Source of the DNA: Desulfovibrio sp. Marseille-P6017
GTDB taxonomy: Bacteria > Bacillota_A > Clostridia > Peptostreptococcales > Peptostreptococcaceae
Length of the DNA: 64,000 bases
Assembly: GCA_900604495.1 (NCBI GenBank)
Contig: UWOR01000005.1
Location: 1 to 64,000 of the forward strand
Direction: 5' to 3'
Of the stretch, positions 55,175 through 64,000 are shown piece after piece. The position numbers and the translations under genes were made by a program. The notes under the pieces are model-generated. The model saw nothing but the letters and a program-made list of their open reading frames with translations. It was not told the DNA's origin and made no database searches. Numbering within the stretch: the first letter of the stretch is position 1; every line of letters begins with the position of its first letter.

Positions 55175-56548
55175 CTACTTTTCTTTTAAAATTTCTGAAA
55201 CCTTAGAGTTATTATACATACTGTTAGGTACTTCACTTCTTAATCCATAGAATATTTCTTTTGCTTTATCTAACTCACCATTATCATAATATAACATACC
55301 TAATTGATAATATGCATCATCATAATAATTTTCTTCTGGTGTATAAGTATATATATACTTTCTATAGTAAATTATAGCTTCTTCATCATTACCAAGCTTT
55401 TCATTTAAAAGGGCTACTTCATATATAGATGCTGATATAAATTTCTTACTTTTTCCATATTTAACAACACCTTTAAAGTATTCAATTGCGTCTTCATAGT
55501 TGCCTGACTTTTTAAGGCTAGTAGCTTTAGTATATAAAGTATCTTCATCTAATGAAGCTATCTCATTTTGAACTTGAGCTTCATCTAATACTTGAGTAGT
55601 CTCATCTAATTTTTTATTAGTTTCATTTAACTGTTCATTAGTTTCACTTAGTTGCTTATCTGTTTCGTTTAATTTTTCTTCTTTACTACTTAGCTCTGAA
55701 GTTAAACTTTCTATTTTTGCTTTATTATTGATATGATATATACCAACACCTACTGCTAAAAATGCTATAATTACATATGGTATAATATTCTTTTTGTTTG
55801 ATTTTTTACTTTTTTCTTGTACTGTATTTTCTTCTACTTTTTCAGTAATTAATGATTCTTCATTATCATTTTCAAAAATTGGATTATCCTTATCTACTTC
55901 TTTAAGTTTACTAAAATAGTAATCTTTCTTTTTTTCATTTCCTAACTTATTATAAAGTAAATAAAGAATAACATATGGTTCTATTAAGTCTGGATCTTCA
56001 TCTATAATATTGTCTAATATATGTATAGATTCTTGATTTAATTCTTCATTTATAAATCTTATAGAGTGATTATATCTACCTAAAAATACTTTAAAATCTT
56101 CTGATGATAGTATATCAACATATTTTCTTGAAAGTTCATTATTACCATAACAAAGAGCTGTATAAAAACTTTCAAAGGCTTTCGAAAAATCACATTTTAA
56201 AAGTTTTAACAAACCTCTTAAATTTAATATATCTACATCCTTAGGGTTTATTTCTAGAGCAGATTCAATTAATTCAACTGCTTTTGTTATATATCCTCTA
56301 TTAGCTAGTTCTAATGAGTTGTTGTAATCATTATATGACTTTAGCTTTATTTCCTTGGAAACTTCCTCGCTATTGCTTTTTAATTCATTTTGTAAATTAA
56401 GTATTGTTTCATCTTTATAGTTAGTAGTTACATAACTTTGTTTTAATGCCTTTAGCGTCTCATGTTCGTCTTCTTCTTCTATATTAAAAAATGTTAAATC
56501 ACTTTTTTCTTCTTCTACTAAAGATATGTCCATTGACTTTTTCGGCAT
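55175..56548 (-). CDS. Membrane-anchored TPR and coiled-coil protein
   Basis: 457 aa. The acidic N-terminus is followed by cytoplasmic TPR repeats (about 75-225; ALEINPKDVDILNLRG is typical), one membrane helix (about 254-272), a Glu/Thr/Asn/Leu heptad coiled coil (about 280-325), and a second TPR block (about 335-455) on the outer side. The pattern of outer coiled coil plus TPR recalls YbgF/CpoB-like organisation. It may scaffold wall-synthesis proteins; this is inference. No good ribosome binding site precedes the ATG at 56548. A GGAGG lies 43 bases upstream, so the true start is uncertain. Confidence 0.75.
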   Translation of the reverse strand: MPKKSMDISLVEEEKSDLTFFNIEEEDEHETLKALKQSYVTTNYKDETILNLQNELKSNSEEVSKEIKLKSYNDYNNSLELANRGYITKAVELIESALEINPKDVDILNLRGLLKLLKCDFSKAFESFYTALCYGNNELSRKYVDILSSEDFKVFLGRYNHSIRFINEELNQESIHILDNIIDEDPDLIEPYVILYLLYNKLGNEKKKDYYFSKLKEVDKDNPIFENDNEESLITEKVEENTVQEKSKKSNKKNIIPYVIIAFLAVGVGIYHINNKAKIESLTSELSSKEEKLNETDKQLSETNEQLNETNKKLDETTQVLDEAQVQNEIASLDEDTLYTKATSLKKSGNYEDAIEYFKGVVKYGKSKKFISASIYEVALLNEKLGNDEEAIIYYRKYIYTYTPEENYYDDAYYQLGMLYYDNGELDKAKEIFYGLRSEVPNSMYNNSKVSEILKEK

Positions 56549-56679
56549 GTTAAGTATGTCTATTTTATATTATTACCTAAAATAACAATCGCCTCCAATC
56601 TATTCTTCATTATATAAAGATAACATATTTATCATAGTTAGTCAAAACTATACATTTTTTGCTATTTAATTGTCATTAA

Positions 56680-58062
56680 CTACAATATATCAAATGATTT
56701 TTTTAATAATTCTAATGCTTTTTTACTATATGGAGGATACTTAAACGGTATATCTATAGATGATGCTTTTAATATTGTTTTTTCATGAGTAAATGCATCA
56801 AAACTTCTTTTTCCATGATAAGAACCAATTCCACTATTACCTATCCCCCCAAAAGGAGCATTTTGATTAGAAATATGCATTATTGTGTCATTTACACATC
56901 CACCACCAAACGAAAATTTATTTATAATAGTATCTTCAAAGTTTTTATCATTAGTAAATACATAAAAAGCAAGTGGATTTCTATTTTTTTCTATTATTTC
57001 ATCTAAATCACTTATCTTCTCAAACTCCATTACTGGAATTATTGGACCAAATATTTCTTCTTGCATTACATCATCCATAAGTTCAACTTTATCCAATATA
57101 GTTGGCTCTATCTTTAGTTTAATTTCATCATATTTTCCACCATAAACTACTTTATCATAATTTATTAAGTTTAATATTCTGTTAAAATGCTTTTTATTTA
57201 TTATTCCAGCATAATCATCGCTTTTTATAGGACTTACTCCATAAAATTCATTTATATATTTTTTCATAGCTTCTATAAGCTTGTCTTTAATTTTTGTATG
57301 GGCAATTATATAATCAGGAGCTATACAAGTCTGACCTGCATTTAATAATTTTCCCCATACTATTTTTTTAGCACTTTTATCTATGTCACAATTCTTATCT
57401 ACTACACATGGACTTTTACCACCAAGCTCTAAGGTAGTTGGCGTTAAATTTTTAGATGCAGCTTCCATAACGATTTTTCCAACAGCAGGGCTTCCTGTAA
57501 AGAATATATAATCAAATTTTTTACTTAGTAAGTATTTATTTGTTTCTATATATCCTTCTACTACTGCTATATACTCTTTGTTAAAATACTCTTCTATCAT
57601 ATCCTTTATAACTTTTGATGTATTAAAAGACAACTCTGATGGTTTTATAATTGCACAGTTACCTGATATAATAGCTCCTATTAATGGAGATATGCAAAGA
57701 TAAAAAGGATAATTCCAAGGAGACATTATTAAACAAACTCCATATGGTTGCTTGTATATATATGTTTTTGCTCCAGGGTTTGTAAGAGGTGTTTTTACTT
57801 TTTGTGGTGATGACCATTTTTTTATTTTATTTCTTACATGCTTTATCTCTGATAAAGTTATTCCTATTTCCGTTTCATAAACTTCAAATTCACATTTATT
57901 AAAATCCTTTTTAATAGCTTCTATAATTTTAGACTCATATTTTTTTATTGCTTTTTTTAAAATATCAAGTTGTTTTATTCTAAAGCTTACATCTTTAGTA
58001 ATCTGACTATCAAAGTATTTATTTTGTAAATCTAATAATTCATCTATTTCATTAAATATCAT
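56680..58062 (-). CDS. Aldehyde dehydrogenase, class 3 type (YwdH-like)
   Basis: 460 aa NAD(P)-dependent enzyme oxidising aldehydes, probably medium- or long-chain or aromatic. N117 (SPWNYP), E212 (TLELGGKSP) and catalytic C246 (AGQTCIAPDY) are in place. FGGxGNSGIG and the short total length place it with class 3 proteins. AAGGAGAATAAA precedes the ATG. It follows a Fis-type regulator gene, with a long hairpin between them that could separate transcripts or be a control site. Confidence 0.92.
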   Translation of the reverse strand: MIFNEIDELLDLQNKYFDSQITKDVSFRIKQLDILKKAIKKYESKIIEAIKKDFNKCEFEVYETEIGITLSEIKHVRNKIKKWSSPQKVKTPLTNPGAKTYIYKQPYGVCLIMSPWNYPFYLCISPLIGAIISGNCAIIKPSELSFNTSKVIKDMIEEYFNKEYIAVVEGYIETNKYLLSKKFDYIFFTGSPAVGKIVMEAASKNLTPTTLELGGKSPCVVDKNCDIDKSAKKIVWGKLLNAGQTCIAPDYIIAHTKIKDKLIEAMKKYINEFYGVSPIKSDDYAGIINKKHFNRILNLINYDKVVYGGKYDEIKLKIEPTILDKVELMDDVMQEEIFGPIIPVMEFEKISDLDEIIEKNRNPLAFYVFTNDKNFEDTIINKFSFGGGCVNDTIMHISNQNAPFGGIGNSGIGSYHGKRSFDAFTHEKTILKASSIDIPFKYPPYSKKALELLKKSFDIL

Positions 58063-58096
58063 TATTTTATTCTCCTTATAGATATATATAATAAAT

Positions 58097-58136
58097 GGTA
58101 TGTCATAAAATGTAATTTAACATTTTATAACATACC
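58097..58136 (-). terminator. Hairpin between regulator and aldehyde dehydrogenase genes
   Basis: GGTATGT-C-ATAAAATGT / ACATTTTAT-A-ACATACC, 6-base loop. The T-tail is weak (ATTTATTAT), so it could be a terminator for the regulator gene or an operator for the dehydrogenase. Confidence 0.5.
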
Positions 58137-58141
58137 TACTT

Positions 58142-58732
58142 TTATTTTATGTTATATTTTTTTACTTTTCTATATAGTGTTGCTATACCTATATCTAATG
58201 CATCTGCAACTTTTTTCATACATTCTGTATTACTACCATACTTTTTTATTGCCTTTTCTATAGCTTCTTTTTCTAAATCATCCATAGTTTTAACTTCTTC
58301 TTTATACATCTCATCTAATTTAAATGATATTAAATCAGACATTCTAGATATAAATTCAGTTAAGTCTTCATTTTTAGAAATAAATTTATTTTTTTGCACT
58401 TCATCAAATGCTGCTATACCTAATAGTCCAAGTATTTCATTCCCTAACTTTACTGGAGTACATATGTCAGCAAGCTCTTTACATTGATTTTTATAACAAC
58501 ACTTGTTACATTCATTATCTATTTCTTTATTTATTAAGTAAGATTTTCCTTCTGTAAGAACTTTATAATATACAGTTTCTTCTGATATTTTTTCACCTAT
58601 TTTATCTTTAAATACTCCTGTTCCTGCAATTCTTATAAGATCTTTAGTGACTAATGTTACATCTACATCTAGAACACTTGAAATATTTTCACAAATACTT
58701 TGGATGTAATTGGTTATATCATTTAAATTCAA
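58142..58732 (-). CDS. GAF-like and Fis-type helix-turn-helix regulator
   Basis: 196 aa. A sensor part (about 1-135) includes a cysteine cluster C-x2-CC-x4-C-x6-C (about 78-93) and the phrase LGNEILGLLGIAAF, as in N-terminal domains of sigma-54 activators. A linker follows directly to a C-terminal Fis-like helix-turn-helix (KKVADALDIGIATLYRKVKKY). The AAA+ ATPase domain that such activators carry is missing, so it cannot drive sigma-54 polymerase. I place the start at TTG 58732, six bases after GGGAGGT. A longer reading to 58765 lacks a site and runs up against the VanW gene's end. It probably regulates the aldehyde dehydrogenase gene. Confidence 0.75.
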   Translation of the reverse strand: MNLNDITNYIQSICENISSVLDVDVTLVTKDLIRIAGTGVFKDKIGEKISEETVYYKVLTEGKSYLINKEIDNECNKCCYKNQCKELADICTPVKLGNEILGLLGIAAFDEVQKNKFISKNEDLTEFISRMSDLISFKLDEMYKEEVKTMDDLEKEAIEKAIKKYGSNTECMKKVADALDIGIATLYRKVKKYNIK

Positions 58733-58768
58733 ATTAATACCTCCCAATATCTTTATATTAAACAAACT

Positions 58769-60265
58769 TTACTGAGTTACATTTTCTGTATTTACTTGTT
58801 CATTGTTATTCTGCTCTAAGCTCGTATTTTCTTGATCAGATGTAGTTGACTCTTGAGTACCTTCTTGTGGATTATTCACATTTTCATCCTTATTAGTTTC
58901 TTCTTTATTAACGTCCTCTTTATTGGTCTCTTGTTCAATTTCTTTAGTACCAACAGCTACAACTTTTTGCTTTTTAGGGTAATATGATGTATATATTTTT
59001 TCCTTTTTAATTACATTACCTTCATTATCCTTATATATTCTATATGTTGATACAGTGTATCCGTCTCTACCTTTTTCTATTACTTCTTCTTTACCTTTTT
59101 CTATAGTAGGGTCTTCTATAGTTTTTACATTAGCTTCTGATACTGAATCTATATTTGTCTGAATTTCTATATTTTGTTTATCTTTATTACTTCCATAGAT
59201 TTCAGTTACAAGTGTACTTCCATAAACATAGCTTTTTAGATAAACAGGTTCAGTTAAATTATTTTTAAATACAAAGTCTACTCCACTATCTGTAACTGTT
59301 GCATCTCTACCTTTAGGAACATACGATGATGGAATTGTATGATTTCTTAGTTCAACAATTTCAAGTCCAGCATATAATACTGAGTTATATAGTGTAGATG
59401 ATAATTGGCATACACCACCACCCATTCCATTTTGTAACTCTCCTTCTACTATTACTGGTGCATTATTATATCCATTACTAGCTGTATAAGGTCCAGTTTC
59501 ATCAACATATGAAAACTCATCTCCTGGCATCATTAAAAAGTTATTCATTTTTTCCGCTGCAATTTTTATATTCGATATACGACCTGCTGATGATCCTTTT
59601 ATAGCAGTTGTGTATCTACCTAGTATAGTATTTACATTAACTAAATCTGATTTAGTTATAGTAGGTTCAACTTCATTAACAACAAGTTCATCAGATAAAA
59701 TACCATTTTGTAAATTTACTTTTATTTTATTTAAACTATTTTCTATATCTAATTCTAATCCCTTTGAATCATCAGTCACTGTTATATTATTTCCACTTAT
59801 ATTTAATGTTGAATTTTTCATTTCAATATCTATCTCATCTTTTATTTTTTCTAATTTTGATTTCAACTTATCTTCATTATAATTTACAACCATATCTATT
59901 GCATTTTTACTTCCAAAATTAGTTTTTATAGTTTTAGATAAACTATCAAGTATATTATTATCTCTGTTAAAATTATACGCTCTTTCTATAGTCTCATCAA
60001 AGTTATAGCTTGCATCTACTTCACTAGGAGCTACACTCCATTGTTTATCATTAAAAGATAATTTTATTATACCTATGTTTAATTTATCCTTTAATATAGA
60101 CTTAGCCTCATCTTTCGTTAAATTTCCAATATTAATATCTCCAATATAAGTGTTTTTAGCTATTTTATCTCCATTTATCTGAGTGTACATTATTCCGATA
60201 AATAAAATTAAAGTAGCCACTATAATTCCTATTGCAATATATACATTATTTTTTGCTTTATGCAT
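58769..60265 (-). CDS. VanW-family cell-wall protein with G5 domain
   Basis: 498 aa. The N-terminal membrane helix (about 8-27) is followed by a peptidoglycan-binding-4 type domain (about 40-200), the VanW domain (about 225-350, with GGGVCQLSSTLYN and LRNHTIPSSYVPKGRDATV), a G5 domain (about 365-445) and a low-complexity Asn/Glu/Thr/Gln tail. It is anchored outside the membrane. VanW was named from vancomycin clusters, but this chromosomal form is common in clostridia and does not imply resistance. GAGGAGACG precedes the ATG. Confidence 0.9.
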   Translation of the reverse strand: MHKAKNNVYIAIGIIVATLILFIGIMYTQINGDKIAKNTYIGDINIGNLTKDEAKSILKDKLNIGIIKLSFNDKQWSVAPSEVDASYNFDETIERAYNFNRDNNILDSLSKTIKTNFGSKNAIDMVVNYNEDKLKSKLEKIKDEIDIEMKNSTLNISGNNITVTDDSKGLELDIENSLNKIKVNLQNGILSDELVVNEVEPTITKSDLVNVNTILGRYTTAIKGSSAGRISNIKIAAEKMNNFLMMPGDEFSYVDETGPYTASNGYNNAPVIVEGELQNGMGGGVCQLSSTLYNSVLYAGLEIVELRNHTIPSSYVPKGRDATVTDSGVDFVFKNNLTEPVYLKSYVYGSTLVTEIYGSNKDKQNIEIQTNIDSVSEANVKTIEDPTIEKGKEEVIEKGRDGYTVSTYRIYKDNEGNVIKKEKIYTSYYPKKQKVVAVGTKEIEQETNKEDVNKEETNKDENVNNPQEGTQESTTSDQENTSLEQNNNEQVNTENVTQ

Positions 60266-60357
60266 AACTACGTCTCCTCTAAATTTTATTACTAATTTAT
60301 ATATTTACCAATTAATACAAAATATCCTCTATTTTTATTATTTTATACAATTATTAA

Positions 60358-60375
60358 AGCGTGTATAAACACGCT
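60358..60375 (-). terminator. Weak terminator after the membrane TPR-like gene
   Basis: AGCGTG-TATAAA-CACGCT directly abuts the stop codon. The minus-strand tail TTTAATAATT is weak. Confidence 0.5.
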
Positions 60376-61767
60376 CTAATAATTTACAATCTCATCATTA
60401 GATACAAAATAGATTTTTTTTGTATACATATCTATGAGATATAATTCTTTTTTCTTAAATATACCTTTATTGACAACAGCATAATAATAAACGCTATTGT
60501 TATTCTTTATAAAGTTATCTACTAAATCTTTATTTTTTGTATACTTACTACTATCTTCTTTTGAAACAATATCTATATTTTTAAATGATTCGTCTTTTTC
60601 TTTTAATTTATTTTCTAATTCAAATCTACATTCGCCTTCACTTAAAGCAAATCTAAACTCTCCGCTACTTATAATCTTAAAAAAACCATCACTATAAGAT
60701 GTATTATAATCTTTTTCACTTGATTTATAAGAATATATCTTTCTAGTCTTTGCATCAATTAGTATTTCATCTATTAATTTATCATATTTACAAATTTCTA
60801 CATAATAGAATTTATTACCATTTATCATTTGTTGATAAGAGTTTATAGTAATTCCATCTTTATTTGTTCCCATTTTTTTTGTTATTAAGTTTATAATATC
60901 ATCTTGCGTCATAGTGTATAAAGATAGATTTTCTTGATACTTACTTTCTAATTCAGATATCTTCTCATCATCACTATAGTACTTCTTTAAATATTCTATA
61001 TACTTAATAGCTTCATCATAGTTTCCATTTTCATTAGCATAACTAGCTTGTTGTATGTAATAATTATACATAGAACTTATACATTCTTCTTTTGCTGCTT
61101 TTGCTAATTTATAATATTTCTTATCTTCTTCTAAAACTTTATCATAACCCTGTATAGCTTCATAATATTTCTTTACTTGTTGATTTTTAGTTGCTTCATT
61201 ATAAACATTTCTAGATTCATAATAATTTTTTATTTTTTGAGTGTACTCATCTAATTCATCATTCATATTATTTAATGTTGATGATATACTTAAGTAAGAA
61301 AGTGCTACATCATAATTTATATTTTCTTCTATATACATTTCTTCAACTCTTTTTGATTGCTCTATTATACTATCAATATTTATATTAATATTATCTAACG
61401 CATTTACAGTATTTATTAAACCTATATATTGTTCTTTGTTTATTTGTCCATTTACATATTTGTCACCATTATTTATAATTACAGAATTTATTTTTTTAGA
61501 TGCAGATTTATTAAATCTACTCATCTTCGATCCTGAAAAATCTGACTTTAAAGTTTCATAATAATCATATGCAATTTGATATTTTCTTGATTCTATATTC
61601 TTTACTAAGTGATCTACTTCTTTACTTATACTCATTTCATCACTACTAATAAAGAATACGACTATTAGTGCAATAAAGGCTAATACAGATAATAAAAGTT
61701 TAGTTATATTACCTCTATTGTTGTCTATAAAATCAGCAAATTTATCAAACAATTCTTTAAACTTCAT
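60376..61767 (-). CDS. Membrane-anchored helical-repeat protein, unknown function
   Basis: 463 aa. One membrane helix (about 23-42) follows a short cytoplasmic start. A long outer helical region with TPR-like repeats comes next (about 50-290; YDYYETL, YYEAIQGYDKVLEEDKKYYKLA, NGNYDEAIKYIEYLKKYY), then a mixed C-terminal domain (about 295-463) with a PepSY-like stretch (DDIINLITKKMG and IDAKTRKIYSY). AAAGGGAAAAG precedes the ATG. It follows the PP2C phosphatase gene on the same strand by about 160 bp. The role is unknown; wall or signalling scaffold is a guess. Confidence 0.7.
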   Translation of the reverse strand: MKFKELFDKFADFIDNNRGNITKLLLSVLAFIALIVVFFISSDEMSISKEVDHLVKNIESRKYQIAYDYYETLKSDFSGSKMSRFNKSASKKINSVIINNGDKYVNGQINKEQYIGLINTVNALDNININIDSIIEQSKRVEEMYIEENINYDVALSYLSISSTLNNMNDELDEYTQKIKNYYESRNVYNEATKNQQVKKYYEAIQGYDKVLEEDKKYYKLAKAAKEECISSMYNYYIQQASYANENGNYDEAIKYIEYLKKYYSDDEKISELESKYQENLSLYTMTQDDIINLITKKMGTNKDGITINSYQQMINGNKFYYVEICKYDKLIDEILIDAKTRKIYSYKSSEKDYNTSYSDGFFKIISSGEFRFALSEGECRFELENKLKEKDESFKNIDIVSKEDSSKYTKNKDLVDNFIKNNNSVYYYAVVNKGIFKKKELYLIDMYTKKIYFVSNDEIVNY

Positions 61768-61929
61768 TACTTTTCCCTTTCTATGTCTATAATATTATTA
61801 TTTATATTTGCCTTATACTTTTATTATCTATTATACCATAATCTTTCTATTTATTTACATTTAAAAACAATATAGTATAAATATATTAATAATACTACAT
61901 TTTTTTGATATTGATTTTTAAGACAACAT

Positions 61930-62706
61930 TTATATAGATTTTATGAACATTATACTAATATCATCATACCCTTTATTTTTACTTAAATTATCTAAATGTT
62001 GTTTATAATTATTTTCAAGCCAAAACTTAGAAAATACATTTTTATTATACATTAATATAGTGTCATTCAAGTCATTAATCATGTCTTTATAATTATTAAA
62101 TGAATCATAAAATCCATCACTAAAAAGAATAATATAGTCATTTTTATTTTCATCATTAATTTCCTCTATATAGTACTCTATATATCTATAAGACTCATTA
62201 TTACTTAATGAGTTAACAAAATAATTATTATTCATTCCTAGAACTTTAATATATTTATTATTTTTCCTTATTAAAATATAACTATCCCCTATATTAAAGT
62301 ATAATCTAAAACTATCACAAATTAATGCTAAAACCAATGTAGTTGCATATTTAGAATACTCAGTTCTAAATACAACAGGTCTACTTTGTTTAAAGTGATT
62401 ATTTACTAACTCTAGCCACTTTATATATATTTTTTGTTGTATTTTACTATTAACTAAATCATTTTTTATGTTATCTAGTTTATATCCATTTTCTTTTATA
62501 TAGTTCTCTAAAACGTAAATTCCTGCATCACAAGCTAATTTTGATCCTATATGGCTATATTCAAAAAAATCACTACTATGTCCATCTGCTAATGAACATA
62601 TTATCCCACCTTTAATTTTTTTATACTTACAATAATCTTGTGATTCCTTACCTTTTAATATATTTTTATATCCAACTACACTTCTGTAGAAAACATCAAA
62701 TTCCAT
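61930..62706 (-). CDS. PP2C-family serine/threonine phosphatase
   Basis: 258 aa. Metal-binding motifs are SLADGHSSD (about 38-46), the GDSY loop (about 138-141), FSDGFYDSF (about 193-201) and GYDDISIMF near the end. All four acidic positions are kept, so it should be active. The usual partner, a PASTA-type Ser/Thr kinase, is not in this window, so this is a second, specialised phosphatase. GGAGGTAGGAG precedes the ATG. It lies upstream of the helical-repeat membrane protein gene. Confidence 0.85.
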   Translation of the reverse strand: MEFDVFYRSVVGYKNILKGKESQDYCKYKKIKGGIICSLADGHSSDFFEYSHIGSKLACDAGIYVLENYIKENGYKLDNIKNDLVNSKIQQKIYIKWLELVNNHFKQSRPVVFRTEYSKYATTLVLALICDSFRLYFNIGDSYILIRKNNKYIKVLGMNNNYFVNSLSNNESYRYIEYYIEEINDENKNDYIILFSDGFYDSFNNYKDMINDLNDTILMYNKNVFSKFWLENNYKQHLDNLSKNKGYDDISIMFIKSI

Positions 62707-62780
62707 CTCCTACCTCCTAAAATACTTCTTATTTATTTTTTATTATTTTTAAGTAGAAACTATTCTCCATTTATAATAAA

Positions 62781-62832
62781 AATAGGACTACAAACAATAC
62801 TTGATGATATCAATATCGTTTATAGTCCTATT
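62781..62832 (-). terminator. Terminator of the small membrane protein gene
   Basis: The long stem AATAGGACTA-AAAC and complement has a 22-base loop and T-run on the minus strand. Confidence 0.8.
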
Positions 62833-62896
62833 CTTACATCCTCACTAATCATTAAATTTAACGTCATTAAATTTATATAATTCTCATTATGCATTC

Positions 62897-63178
62897 TTAT
62901 GATACTTTTCTTCTTGATATATTTTGATTTTGCTTTTTCTTGTTGACTACCTTTTTAGCAACCCTAGCTTGAGGTACTCTTCTTTTCTTAGCAAATATAC
63001 GATTTATATTGCATAAAAATAAAGTCCCGAATAGTGCTAAACTTCCAAAGCTGAAAAGCATAAAATAATATCCAATTCCAACAACTACTCCCATAAAAAG
63101 GTTAGAAATAAACAGCGTAGAAGTTACAAAAAAACATATCATAGGTGACATAATAAGTATTTGTACCAATCTTTTCAA
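62897..63178 (-). CDS. Small two-helix membrane protein with basic tail, unknown function
   Basis: 93 aa from the TTG at 63178, which has AGGGGTGAG at ideal spacing. A longer frame to 63211 lacks a site. Two membrane helices (about 12-32 and 37-60) are followed by a strongly basic, Lys/Arg/Asn-rich cytoplasmic tail (KKRRVPQARVAKK). I do not recognise the family. The basic tail might bind nucleic acid or acidic lipid. It is monocistronic, divergent from the peroxiredoxin gene. Confidence 0.6.
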   Translation of the reverse strand: MKRLVQILIMSPMICFFVTSTLFISNLFMGVVVGIGYYFMLFSFGSLALFGTLFLCNINRIFAKKRRVPQARVAKKVVNKKKQNQNISRRKVS

Positions 63179-63382
63179 ACTACTCACCCCTATAATTACA
63201 ATTTTTAACACATTTATTCATAATTAACTATACCAAATTTATCTAAAAATAGCAATTATTATTGTACATTTTTGTTGTATATAACAGACTTACACTACTT
63301 ACTATTATAACCTGTAACATAAACATCTATTTATTAATACTATAAAATAGATTATATTTTATTGAATTAAGGGGTGATTTAT

Positions 63383-64000
63383 ATGCCATGTCTTCCAAGT
63401 TTAGGATCAACTGCGCCTGATTTCGAAGCCAATACAACTTTTGGACCTATAAAGTTGTCTGATTATAAAGGCAAATGGGTAGTTTTATTTTCTCATCCTG
63501 GTGATTTCACACCAGTATGTACTACAGAATTTATATGCTTTGCAAAATATTATGATGAGTTTCAAAAAAGAAATACGGATCTTATAGGGCTTAGTATAGA
63601 TAGTAATAGTTCTCACTTAGCTTGGGTTTATAATATTTGTACTTTAACTGGTATTGAAATCCCATTTCCTGTTATTGCAGATTCTAATATGAGAATTGCT
63701 AAACTATATGGTATGATTTCTGAATCTATGAGCAATACATCTACTGTTCGTTCTGTATTTATAATAGATGATAAACAAGTTTTAAGAACTATTCTTTACT
63801 ATCCTCTAACAACTGGAAGAAATATTCCAGAGATAATAAGAATTATAGACGCACTTCAAGCATCTGATAATGATAATATAGTTACTCCAGCTAACTGGCT
63901 TCCAGGTATGCCGGTAATTTTACCTCCACCTAAAACATGGAAGGATTTGAAAAAAAGAATAAATAATTGCGGAAAAGAATATTCATGCTTAGATTGGTAC
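63383..64000 (+). CDS. Peroxiredoxin (1-Cys/Prx6-like), cut by window end
   Basis: 206 codons are visible without a stop. The peroxidatic cysteine is C46 in PGDFTPVCTTEF, and the conserved Arg lies in STVRSVFIID. The C-terminal part (NWLPGMPVILPPP and the CLDWY end) marks the longer Prx6-type class, usually about 215 residues, so only a few codons are missing. It reduces hydrogen and organic peroxides in the cytoplasm. AAGGGGTGAT lies six bases upstream of the ATG. Confidence 0.92.
   Translation, partial: MPCLPSLGSTAPDFEANTTFGPIKLSDYKGKWVVLFSHPGDFTPVCTTEFICFAKYYDEFQKRNTDLIGLSIDSNSSHLAWVYNICTLTGIEIPFPVIADSNMRIAKLYGMISESMSNTSTVRSVFIIDDKQVLRTILYYPLTTGRNIPEIIRIIDALQASDNDNIVTPANWLPGMPVILPPPKTWKDLKKRINNCGKEYSCLDWY

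Noticed and set aside
58769..60265. Vancomycin resistance determinant
   Set aside because: The protein has a VanW domain but no van ligase, dehydrogenase or dipeptidase cluster is present; this form is a common clostridial wall protein.

Overview
The window is very AT-rich and looks like a chromosome segment of an anaerobic, low-GC Gram-positive bacterium of the Clostridia, most likely family Peptostreptococcaceae (Clostridioides / Paraclostridium / Paeniclostridium / Romboutsia / Terrisporobacter group). Supporting signs are a rubredoxin-first rubrerythrin, hydroxylamine reductase (Hcp), a dnaG-sigA pair, T-box leaders, strong GGAGG ribosome binding sites, many TTG/GTG starts, and orphan PAS histidine kinases. 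The species cannot be fixed from this sequence alone. Most genes lie on the minus strand. I see no rRNA, tRNA, CRISPR array, prophage or insertion sequence.

Layout. 0-12 kb: the tail of a PucR-type regulator, reverse rubrerythrin, an ABC exporter (ATPase + FtsX permease), a YhgE/Pip protein, then a second ABC exporter with its own two-component system and a shared candidate regulator box. 12-16 kb: a small membrane protein, a frameshifted MASE3-like/PAS histidine kinase, and a TrpP tryptophan transporter behind a Trp-type T-box. 16-23 kb: a galactoside uptake and hydrolysis operon (binding protein, two permeases, GH42 beta-galactosidase) with a divergent LacI-family regulator and four matching operator-like sites. 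23-29 kb: a soluble orphan PAS kinase, a broken MATE efflux gene facing an intact MerR-type regulator, a frameshifted gene of unknown function, and a MarR regulator divergent from a DUF2798 membrane protein. 29-36 kb: hcp, an L,D-transpeptidase without signal peptide, an NsrR-like Rrf2 regulator, lplA-lipA, and argH interrupted by one in-frame stop behind an Arg-type T-box. 36-41 kb: Nif3-like protein, trmK, sigA, dnaG. 41.5-48.1 kb: a nine-gene operon pabA-pabB-pabC-(nucleotidyltransferase)-folE-folP-folB-folK-aroF behind a near-consensus promoter. 48-64 kb: mostly envelope and signalling genes (CAP protein, MORN protein, YitT, LrgAB, WG-repeat protein, M19 dipeptidase, two membrane-anchored TPR proteins, aldehyde dehydrogenase, a GAF/Fis regulator, VanW/G5 protein, PP2C phosphatase) and a peroxiredoxin cut by the window edge.

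How the parts work together. Rubrerythrin, Hcp, the NsrR-like regulator and the peroxiredoxin serve oxidative and nitrosative defence. The pab/fol operon makes p-aminobenzoate and pterin and joins them into dihydropteroate, with a DAHP synthase feeding the shikimate route that supplies chorismate. The gan-like operon imports galactosides and cleaves them inside the cell. Four genes between 12.6 and 36 kb carry clear lesions (histidine kinase, MATE transporter, unknown gene, argH). This means either recent gene decay in this strain or local sequence errors, and deserves checking first. No single locus stands out as a wholly new system. The best leads are the operator layouts, the nucleotidyltransferase inside the folate operon, the 78-bp palindromic terminator duplication and the decayed genes that keep intact regulation.
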